From the NCBI RefSeq assembly GCF_003952425.1, contig NZ_CP034449.1, positions 6,498,001 to 6,562,000 of the forward strand: a stretch of DNA of 64,000 bases, in the 5' to 3' direction. The notes under the pieces are model-generated. The model worked only from the letters and a program-made list of their open reading frames with translations, did no database searches and was not told the DNA's origin. This stretch comes from Mesorhizobium sp. M2A.F.Ca.ET.046.03.2.1. Lineage in GTDB: Bacteria; Pseudomonadota; Alphaproteobacteria; Rhizobiales; Rhizobiaceae. A program made the position numbers and the translations under genes. Positions 57,926-64,000 of this stretch are shown here, piece after piece; the stretch's first letter is position 1, and each line of letters begins with the position of its first letter.

Positions 57926-58015
57926 TGGCGGAGGGAGTGGGATTCGAACCCACGGTGAACTTGCGCCCACGCCGGTTTTCAAGACCGGTGCCTTAAACCG
58001 CTCGGCCATCCCTCC
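57926..58015 (-). tRNA. tRNA-Ser (anticodon TGA)
   Basis: Read on the minus strand, the 90 bases start GGAGGGATGGCCGAGCGG and end CACTCCCTCCGCCA, with encoded CCA. The anticodon loop CTTGAAA gives anticodon TGA. A long variable arm (CGTGGGCGCAAGTTCACG) is typical of tRNA-Ser. The T arm has GGTTCGAATCC. Confidence 0.95.
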
Positions 58016-58242
58016 ATCGTGATCTTCACGAGGCGCTTCGTCCTGTTAACAGCAAAACTGTGCCGACAAGAACGCATGCGCTCCATGCTCTAGTGCGCCG
58101 CGCAAAGATCTGTCAATCGCAGGACAGGCTCAATCATATTCTCGGGAGCCGGGGGCAATCCCAGGAAGCCGGTCAGATGCAATTGACAATGCCGCCAAAA
58201 CCCTGCCAATCTCTACCTGCTAATGTTCTAACGGGGGAATTG

Positions 58243-58338
58243 ATGAAGAAGATCTATGAGAAGCCGGTTTTGACGAAGCGCCAGAAGCTGTCTCGTGCGA
58301 CGGCCCAACAGCTGCCGTCCAACGTGCAGCCGCAATAG
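58243..58338 (+). CDS. RiPP-precursor-like small peptide
   Basis: A 31-residue peptide beginning MKKIYEKPVLTKRQKLSRAT and ending AQQLPSNVQPQ. It has ACGGGGGAA a few bases before the ATG, so it is probably translated. The leader resembles the lasso-peptide recognition motif Y-x2-P-x-L-x3-G-x5-T: Tyr5, Pro8, Leu10 and Thr20 fit exactly, with Gln14 in place of Gly. The residues after Thr-Ala lack the Asp or Glu needed for a lasso ring. Similar short peptides are annotated as putative RiPP precursors in Mesorhizobium. No processing enzymes are encoded nearby. Confidence 0.6.
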   Translation: MKKIYEKPVLTKRQKLSRATAQQLPSNVQPQ

Positions 58339-58601
58339 CAGGACAAACCCGCACTCTTATTCGGATTTGACGCGCTGGCGATCTTGTGGCCGGCGCTATT
58401 GGCAGCAGGGCGTTCTCGAACGAGCACGGACTTTCCGAGCGGCATTCTGCACTCATGCCACAATCTCGCCCTGTTGCGGCCATAATCGATTAACATCGTG
58501 ATAAGCAATTCCTGTGCAAAAGGGATTGGGGATCAAGGTGTTGGCCTAACGGGCGACCTCTGGCTCCGTCGGGTGCAGCACGGTAGGGGACAATCGAAAA
58601 C

Positions 58602-59864
58602 ATGCAGACTCCGACGCGCCCGCGTCTTCGTCGCGCTTCTGCTTTCGCCCTGTGCGCCCTTTCGGGCCTGCTGCTGGCTGCCTGCGCCTCACAGCCCCAG
58701 CCGAAGGGGATGGTCTACAAGAAGGCCCGTCCCAAGGAATATTTCGCGGAATCCGAATATGGCGTGAAGGCAAGCCCGCGCGTCCAGTTCATGCGCCGGG
58801 GCGGCGGCCGCGACCAGCTCGGCAAGCCCTACCAGGTTCGCGGCAAGTGGTATTATCCGAAGGAAGACAAGAAGGGCTTCACCAAGGTCGGGCTGGCCTC
58901 CTGGTATGGCGATGCCTTCCACGGGCGTTTGACCGCCAATGGCGAAGTCTATGACATGACGCATCTGACGGCGGCGCATCCGACGATGCCACTGCCGAGC
59001 TATGCCCGCGTCACCAATCTGGAGACCGGCAGTTCCGTGATCGTTCGCGTCAACGACCGGGGTCCCTATCATGAGGGCCGCATCATCGACGTCTCCGAAC
59101 GCGCCGCGCAGATGCTCGACTATGACAAGGTCGGCACGGCCCGGGTCAAAGTCGAATATGTCGGCCGCGCGCCGCTCGATGGCGACGACGACCAGTATCT
59201 GGTGGCGTCCTACCGCCCCGGCAACAACCGGCCGGATCCGTCGGACGGCCTGCCGACCGGTGTGATGGTGGCCATGAACGGCCCGTCGCCGAGCCTCTCG
59301 GTGGGCGCGCCGCCGGCCGTGCCGTTCCCTGGACAGTTGACCAATTCGGGGCAGGCCTTTGCCGCGCAGCCGGGCCTGTCGGAACAGCCGACCGTGCAGC
59401 CGGCAGCCTTCACGGTGCAAGGCGCCAGTGATGTCGTGCTGCCCGATTTCGGACCGATCGTGCCGGAGCGGCCGGATCTCGGCCTGCCGCCGAACTCGCC
59501 CTTCGCCATGGCTTCGCTGTCCTATGCGGATGAGCGGGTGAAGCGCGCCGATGTCTTTGCCGCGCTCGATGCCGGCGGCATGTCGCCGGCCGATATCCTG
59601 CGATCGTGGAAGAAATCGAACCGCCAGGAACAGGCGCCCGGATCCGACTACGTCGCCGCCGGTTCCTTCGACGAAGCCGCCGACGCCAAGCGTGTGGCCG
59701 CGGCGCTCGAGCCGTTCGGCCGGCCGGAGATCCAGCGCACCGAGCTCGACGGCAATGATTGGTACGCGGTCAATGTCTATCCGGACGGGCACGGCAGCAT
59801 TGACGACCTGCTCCAGGCAGCCTGGTCGCATGGCGCGCCGGACGCGCTGGTTGTGCGTAACTGA
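58602..59864 (+). CDS. rlpA: RlpA-type septal lytic transglycosylase lipoprotein with SPOR domain
   Basis: A 420-residue lipoprotein. The signal peptide ends in LLAAC, with lipidated Cys28. The double-psi beta-barrel (about 95-190) has GLASWYGDAFHGRLTANGEVYDMTHLTAAHPTMPLPSYARV and VNDRGPYHEGRIIDVSERAAQML, the RlpA signature with the catalytic Asp and His region. A Pro-rich linker leads to a C-terminal SPOR domain (about 345-420) that binds denuded septal glycan. Known RlpA cuts such glycan during daughter-cell separation. AGGGGA precedes the ATG. The dac gene follows after 116 bases on the same strand, forming an envelope cluster. Confidence 0.92.
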   Translation: MQTPTRPRLRRASAFALCALSGLLLAACASQPQPKGMVYKKARPKEYFAESEYGVKASPRVQFMRRGGGRDQLGKPYQVRGKWYYPKEDKKGFTKVGLASWYGDAFHGRLTANGEVYDMTHLTAAHPTMPLPSYARVTNLETGSSVIVRVNDRGPYHEGRIIDVSERAAQMLDYDKVGTARVKVEYVGRAPLDGDDDQYLVASYRPGNNRPDPSDGLPTGVMVAMNGPSPSLSVGAPPAVPFPGQLTNSGQAFAAQPGLSEQPTVQPAAFTVQGASDVVLPDFGPIVPERPDLGLPPNSPFAMASLSYADERVKRADVFAALDAGGMSPADILRSWKKSNRQEQAPGSDYVAAGSFDEAADAKRVAAALEPFGRPEIQRTELDGNDWYAVNVYPDGHGSIDDLLQAAWSHGAPDALVVRN

Positions 59865-59980
59865 TTAAATTTGCACTGCACGTTGATCCGGCCGAAAAAA
59901 CCCTGCTAGCTTGGCCGCGGGGTAGTCTTGGCGCAATTCCGGGCGACTCTCCGGTTTTGCTCAGATTGGGTCGACATTTC

Positions 59981-61159
59981 ATGCAATTGCGCGTTCTTCC
60001 GCCTTTCGCCAGCCTTCTGGGATTGGTGCTGGCGCTGTTGTGCGCCGCCCCGGCTGGCGCGCAGCTGTTCGAGACCAAGGCGACGCAGGCGTTCATGATC
60101 GATGCCGACACCGGCACGGTGCTCTTCGCCAAGGACCCCGACAAGCCGATCCCACCGGCCTCGATGGCCAAGCTGATGACGATGGAGGTGGTCTTCAACG
60201 CTCTCAAGGCGAAGCGGATCACGCTCGACGACACGTTTGTCGTCAGCGAAAACGCCTGGCGCACCGGCGGCGCGCCGTCCGGGACCTCGACCATGTTCGC
60301 AAAGCTCAAATCCGAGGTCCGCGTCGAGGACCTGATCCAGGGTGTCACCGTGCAGGCCGCCAATGACGGCTGCATCGTGCTTGCCGAGGGCATGGCCGGC
60401 TCGGAAGCGAATTTCGCCGCGCAGATGACGGATCGCGCCCGCCAGCTCGGCCTGTCGAAATCGACCTTCGTCAATTCGACGGGCCTGCCTGCCGACGGCC
60501 AGCAGACGACGGTGCGCGAGCTGACGATGCTGGCGCTGCATCTGTGGCGCGACTACCCGGAGTTCTTCCACTATTACGGCCAGCCGGACTTCACCTGGAA
60601 CAAGATCGCGCAAAGGAACCGCAATCCACTGATCGCCATGGGGATCGAAGCCGACGGCTTTGTGGCCGGCGCCAGCGAACAGGCGGGCTTCGGCCTAGTC
60701 GGCACAGTCAGCCACAACGGCATCCGCGTGATCGCCGCGCTCACTGGCCTGGCGAATGACCGCGAACGCTCAGAAGAGGCGCGCAAGCTGCTCGACTGGG
60801 GCTCGCGGTCGTTCCAGAAGACCGAGATCTTCGCCAAGGACGAGGTGGTCGGGGAAGCGCAGGTCTTCGGCGGCGCCAAATCCGGCCTGGCCTTGAAAGC
60901 CAAGGGCCCCGTGGACATCTTTCTTCCGATAGCCAACCGCGACAAGCTGACCGCCAGGATCGTCTATCAGGGTCCAGTGTCGGCGCCGGTCGAGGAAGGG
61001 CAACCGGTCGGTGAGCTGCGCGTTTGGATAGGCGATACGCTTAGCCAGCAGACGCCGCTCTATGCCGCCGAATCGGTGAAGGTGGGCACGCTGCCGCAGC
61101 GTGCGCTCGACGCGGCCAAGGAACTCGCTGTCGGCTGGCTGCGTCAGAAACATTTGTGA
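59981..61159 (+). CDS. D-alanyl-D-alanine carboxypeptidase-family protein (DacA type), unusual active site
   Basis: A 392-residue exported S11-type penicillin-binding protein with signal peptide MQLRVLPPFASLLGLVLALLCAAPAGA. The nucleophile motif PPASMAKLMT keeps Ser61 and Lys64. The second motif, normally S-x-N, reads A126-A-N128 in VQAANDGC, and the third, normally K-T-G, reads V-A-G (228-230) in ADGFVAGASEQAG. A C-terminal PBP5-like beta domain follows. The usual enzyme trims the terminal D-Ala from peptidoglycan stem peptides; the altered motifs may lower or change activity, though some relatives could share them. ATG at 59981 is used. tmk follows. Confidence 0.88.
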   Translation: MQLRVLPPFASLLGLVLALLCAAPAGAQLFETKATQAFMIDADTGTVLFAKDPDKPIPPASMAKLMTMEVVFNALKAKRITLDDTFVVSENAWRTGGAPSGTSTMFAKLKSEVRVEDLIQGVTVQAANDGCIVLAEGMAGSEANFAAQMTDRARQLGLSKSTFVNSTGLPADGQQTTVRELTMLALHLWRDYPEFFHYYGQPDFTWNKIAQRNRNPLIAMGIEADGFVAGASEQAGFGLVGTVSHNGIRVIAALTGLANDRERSEEARKLLDWGSRSFQKTEIFAKDEVVGEAQVFGGAKSGLALKAKGPVDIFLPIANRDKLTARIVYQGPVSAPVEEGQPVGELRVWIGDTLSQQTPLYAAESVKVGTLPQRALDAAKELAVGWLRQKHL

Positions 61160-61231
61160 TCGGGCAAGTTCGTGGACCTTTTGTCGGACGGGAGCTATGA
61201 CAGCGGCCAGCACGGGCAAAGGCAGTCTCGA

Positions 61232-61906
61232 TTGGCGAGCGGATTTTTTATCACTTTCGAGGGCGGCGAAGGAGCAGGCAAGTCGACGCAGATCGAGCGG
61301 CTGGCGCGGCGCATGCGCGCCAAGAAATACGAGGTGCTGGTCAGCCGCGAGCCGGGTGGATCGCCTGGCGCCGAGGCGGTAAGGCACGTTCTTCTGTCCG
61401 GCGCGGCCGAGCCGTTCGGCCCGAAGATGGAGGCAATCCTGTTCGCCGCCGCGCGCTCCGACCATGTCGAGCAGGTCATCCGGCCGGCAGTCGAGCGCGG
61501 CTCGATCGTGCTGTGCGACCGTTTCATCGATTCCTCGCGCGTCTACCAAGGTGTCACCGGCGGGCTCGACGCGGATTTCATGAAGGCGCTGGAGGCCGTG
61601 GCCATCAACGGCTTGATGCCGAACATGACGCTGATCTTCGACATCGATCCGGCCGAAGGCCTGAAGCGGGCGGCCGCGCGGCGCGGCGCGGGTGACGCCG
61701 CCGATCGTTTCGAGAAGGAGACTTTGGCCATCCACCGGCGGCGGCGCGAGGCTTTCCTGGCCATTGCCGCGGCGGAGCCGGAGCGCTGCATCGTCATCGA
61801 CGCGGCCGCCGATCCCGATACGGTGGAAGATGTCGTCACCGCCGCCGTCTTCGCGGCGCTGGAAGAGAGGATGCCGGCGCAAAGGATCGAGACGGCGCCG
61901 GCATGA
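61232..61906 (+). CDS. tmk: Thymidylate kinase
   Basis: A 224-residue dTMP kinase. The P-loop is [19 protein letters not shown], the substrate motif [14 protein letters not shown] follows, and the [18 protein letters not shown] segment is the dTMP-binding DR motif. The lid has [20 protein letters not shown]. It makes dTDP for DNA synthesis. A TTG at 61232 ([12 protein letters not shown]) is taken as start because the family begins [12 protein letters not shown]; a GTG at 61172 would add 20 unrelated residues. Its stop overlaps the holB start by 4 bases (ATGA), an arrangement common in alphaproteobacteria. Confidence 0.93.
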   Translation: MASGFFITFEGGEGAGKSTQIERLARRMRAKKYEVLVSREPGGSPGAEAVRHVLLSGAAEPFGPKMEAILFAAARSDHVEQVIRPAVERGSIVLCDRFIDSSRVYQGVTGGLDADFMKALEAVAINGLMPNMTLIFDIDPAEGLKRAAARRGAGDAADRFEKETLAIHRRRREAFLAIAAAEPERCIVIDAAADPDTVEDVVTAAVFAALEERMPAQRIETAPA

Positions 61907-62958
61907 TCTTCGAACGCATCGCCCCAGAGCAGCACGACACGCTGGACGGCGTGCCCGAGCCGGCCGAAACGCCGCGGCTGATCGGCCACGCGACGGCGGC
62001 CGGGATGCTCGCTGGCGCCTACCGCGCGGGCAAGCTGCCGCATGCGCTGATCTTTGCCGGGCCGCTCGGCATCGGCAAGGCGACGCTGGCGTTCCATCTG
62101 GCGCACCATCTTCTGAAATATCCGGATTTCAGGACGGCGCCCGACACGCTTGCCGTTCCCGATCCGGCGTCCCCACTGTTTCGCCAGATCGCCACCGGCG
62201 CGCATCCGGGCGTGCTGCATCTGACGCGCCCCGCCAACGACAAGATCAAGAGCTTCAAGACGGTGCTGACCGTGGACGAAATCCGCAGGGTCAGCCGCTT
62301 CCTGTCAATGACTTCGCATGATGGCAGCTACCGTGTCGTCATCGTCGACCCGGCCGACGACATGAACACCAACGCCGCCAATGCCTTGCTCAAGAATCTC
62401 GAGGAGCCGCCGGCGCGCACCTTGTTCATTCTGATCGTGCACGCGCCGGGCAGCCTGCTGCCGACGATCCGCTCGCGTTGCCAGATGGTGCGGCTCGCGC
62501 CGCTGGCGGCCGACGAGCTGATGGCCGTGCTGGAGAATGTCGAACCGCCGCCGCCGGATGATGCGGCCGCACGCGCGGCGCTCGCCGAGCGGGCAGGGGG
62601 CAGCGCGCGCAACGCCATCCTGCTCACCCAATATGGCGGGCTGGAGATCGCCGGCGCGCTCGACGCACTGGTGACGGCCGGGAAGCCCGACATTGCCGGC
62701 GCCCACCGCCTCGCCGAGGCCGTGGCGGGACGCGACCAGGCGATCCAGTTCGACATCTTCAATCGCCGCGCGCTCGATCTGCTTTCGGCCGCCGCCAGCG
62801 AAGCGGCGCTGTCCGGCGACCTCGCCAGGGCCAAAACCCTGTCTGAGGCTTGGCAGGAGGCGCTTAACACGATATCTGAGGCCGAGACCTACAATCTCGA
62901 CAAGAAGCAGCACGCCCTGACCATGATCGACCGCCTGAATTCTGCGATGCGAATGTGA
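61903..62958 (+). CDS. holB: DNA polymerase III subunit delta'
   Basis: A 351-residue clamp-loader subunit. AAA+ features are [21 protein letters not shown] (P-loop), [26 protein letters not shown] (Walker B-like and sensor region) and [13 protein letters not shown] (SRC motif). Helical lid and collar domains follow. Delta' is the rigid stator of the clamp loader that opens the beta clamp on DNA. The P-loop is better preserved (GIGKAT) than in Escherichia coli delta', as in other alphaproteobacteria. It overlaps tmk by 4 bases and precedes metG by 127 bases in the conserved tmk-holB-metG order. Confidence 0.93.
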   Translation: MIFERIAPEQHDTLDGVPEPAETPRLIGHATAAGMLAGAYRAGKLPHALIFAGPLGIGKATLAFHLAHHLLKYPDFRTAPDTLAVPDPASPLFRQIATGAHPGVLHLTRPANDKIKSFKTVLTVDEIRRVSRFLSMTSHDGSYRVVIVDPADDMNTNAANALLKNLEEPPARTLFILIVHAPGSLLPTIRSRCQMVRLAPLAADELMAVLENVEPPPPDDAAARAALAERAGGSARNAILLTQYGGLEIAGALDALVTAGKPDIAGAHRLAEAVAGRDQAIQFDIFNRRALDLLSAAASEAALSGDLARAKTLSEAWQEALNTISEAETYNLDKKQHALTMIDRLNSAMRM

Positions 62959-63085
62959 CGGCCCGTTCGATGCATGCCGTTGGCCCACTTTCGGGCGGCC
63001 TGCATTGGCCTCGGGATGGCAATCGACGTTCCGATGCGATATCCACCGCCACAACTCACATTCAGATATTCATGACGGTTCATTC

Positions 63086-64000
63086 ATGTCACGCGACACA
63101 TTCTACATCACGACCGCGATCTCCTATCCGAACGGCAAGCCTCATATCGGCCATGCCTATGAGCTGATCGCCACCGACGCGCTTGCCCGCTTCCAGCGGC
63201 TCGACGGCAAGGACGTGTTCTTCCTGACCGGCACCGACGAGCACGGCATCAAGATGCTGCAGACGGCGCGCAAGGAAGGCATCGCGGCGCGCGAGCTCGC
63301 CGACCGCAATTCGGCCGAGTTCAAGCGCATGGCGAGCGCGCTGAACGCTTCCAACGACGATTTCATCCGTACCACCGAGGAGCGGCATTATGCGTCCTCC
63401 CAGGCGATCTGGAAGGCGATGGCCGCCAATGGCGACATCTACAAGGGTGGCTATGCCGGCTGGTATTCGGTGCGCGACGAGGCCTATTACGGCGAGGAGG
63501 AGACCGAGGTCCGCGCTGACAATGTGCGCTACGGGCCGCAGGGAACGCCTGTCGAATGGGTCGAGGAGGAAAGCTATTTCTTCCGCCTGTCGGCCTATCA
63601 GGACAAGCTCATCGCGCTCTACGAGAGCCAGCCCGATTTCATCGGTCCGGCCGAGCGTCGCAACGAGGTGATGAGCTTCGTCAAATCCGGGCTGAAGGAC
63701 CTGTCGGTCTCGCGCACCACCTTCGACTGGGGCGTGCCGGTGCCTGGCGACGAGAAGCATGTGATGTATGTGTGGGTCGACGCCTTGACCAACTACATCA
63801 CCGGCATCGGCTATCCCAATGAAAACGATGATAAATGGCGTTTCTGGCCAGCCGACGCGCACATCATCGGCAAGGACATCGTGCGCTTCCACGCGGTCTA
63901 TTGGCCGGCGTTCCTGATGTCGGCGGGAATTCCGCTGCCGAAGCGCGTCTTCGGCCACGGCTTCCTGTTCAACCGCGGCGAGAAGATGTCGAAGTCGGTC
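63086..64000 (+). CDS. metG: Methionine--tRNA ligase, 5' part (runs off the window)
   Basis: The first 305 residues of MetRS. The catalytic Rossmann domain starts [31 protein letters not shown], where HIGH is the first class I signature. [21 protein letters not shown] follows, and [16 protein letters not shown] with KMSKS is cut at the window end. The connective peptide lacks the four-Cys zinc knuckle and reads [24 protein letters not shown], so this is the zinc-free form with Tyr and Asp at the knuckle positions. It charges initiator and elongator tRNA-Met. The start ATG is preceded by a poor ribosome site. Confidence 0.95.
   Translation, partial: MSRDTFYITTAISYPNGKPHIGHAYELIATDALARFQRLDGKDVFFLTGTDEHGIKMLQTARKEGIAARELADRNSAEFKRMASALNASNDDFIRTTEERHYASSQAIWKAMAANGDIYKGGYAGWYSVRDEAYYGEEETEVRADNVRYGPQGTPVEWVEEESYFFRLSAYQDKLIALYESQPDFIGPAERRNEVMSFVKSGLKDLSVSRTTFDWGVPVPGDEKHVMYVWVDALTNYITGIGYPNENDDKWRFWPADAHIIGKDIVRFHAVYWPAFLMSAGIPLPKRVFGHGFLFNRGEKMSKSV

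Noticed and set aside
58243..58338. A complete lasso-peptide biosynthetic cluster
   Set aside because: No RRE, protease or cyclase gene is nearby and the predicted core has no acidic residue for ring closure.

Overview
The window looks like chromosomal DNA from an alphaproteobacterium of the order Hyphomicrobiales, most probably Mesorhizobium or a close relative. This is an inference from the overall G+C-rich composition, the gene set (phosphatidylcholine synthase, HspQ, IalB-family protein, BacA-like ABC transporter, PleC/DivJ-like histidine kinase, DUF930 and DUF971 proteins) and the intergenic palindromes of the AGCATGATG...CATCATGCT type. No rRNA, insertion sequence, integrase or CRISPR array was seen. 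There are two tRNAs, Val(CAC) and Ser(TGA).

Layout. 0-5 kb: cobT, a sensor histidine kinase, a thermonuclease-like protein, a GST, a uracil-DNA glycosylase-family protein and an Lrp/AsnC regulator. 5-10.5 kb (minus strand): DUF3299, GNAT, AlkD-like and beta-hydroxyacid dehydrogenase genes, then a polar amino-acid ABC importer lacking its ATPase gene. 10.5-15 kb: molybdenum cofactor genes mobB, mobA and moaA with an EamA transporter and two small secreted proteins. 15-21 kb: DUF971, a PPOX-like protein, a MarR regulator divergent from an alpha/beta hydrolase, a rhodanese, an L,D-transpeptidase and small envelope proteins. 21.5-29.1 kb: class III cyclase-TPR, a giant P450-DyP peroxidase fusion, a Crp-type regulator and a small membrane protein. 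29-42 kb: VOC protein, tRNA-Val, gph, rpiA, DUF2059, gor, mgtE, a BacA-like ABC transporter, secreted proteins, a DsbA-like protein and a YejA-like binding protein. 42-48.7 kb: hspQ, an AEC transporter, a UbiH-like hydroxylase, DUF2182-DUF1326-pcs and a quinone oxidoreductase. 49-53.7 kb: a complete BMP-type nucleoside ABC importer operon. 53.8-64 kb: rimO, a TerC-family protein, small secreted proteins, tRNA-Ser, a RiPP-precursor-like peptide, then rlpA, dac, tmk, holB and the 5' part of metG.

The most notable part is the 21.6-29.1 kb locus. A cyclase, a 1408-residue P450-transmembrane-DyP fusion and a cyclic-nucleotide-type Crp regulator lie together. Two perfect TGTGA-N6-TCACA palindromes sit in it: one 79 bp before the fusion gene and one 100 bp before the small membrane protein. 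I infer a self-contained cAMP-controlled haem-enzyme module.

Three genes (Lrp, GNAT, PPOX) appear frameshifted by a single base in short homopolymers and one oxidoreductase has lost a conserved Rossmann glycine. These may be real lesions or sequence errors. Other points of interest are a peptide whose leader resembles the lasso-peptide leader motif, a double MarR operator, a perfect 33-bp triple repeat and several palindromic repeat families.
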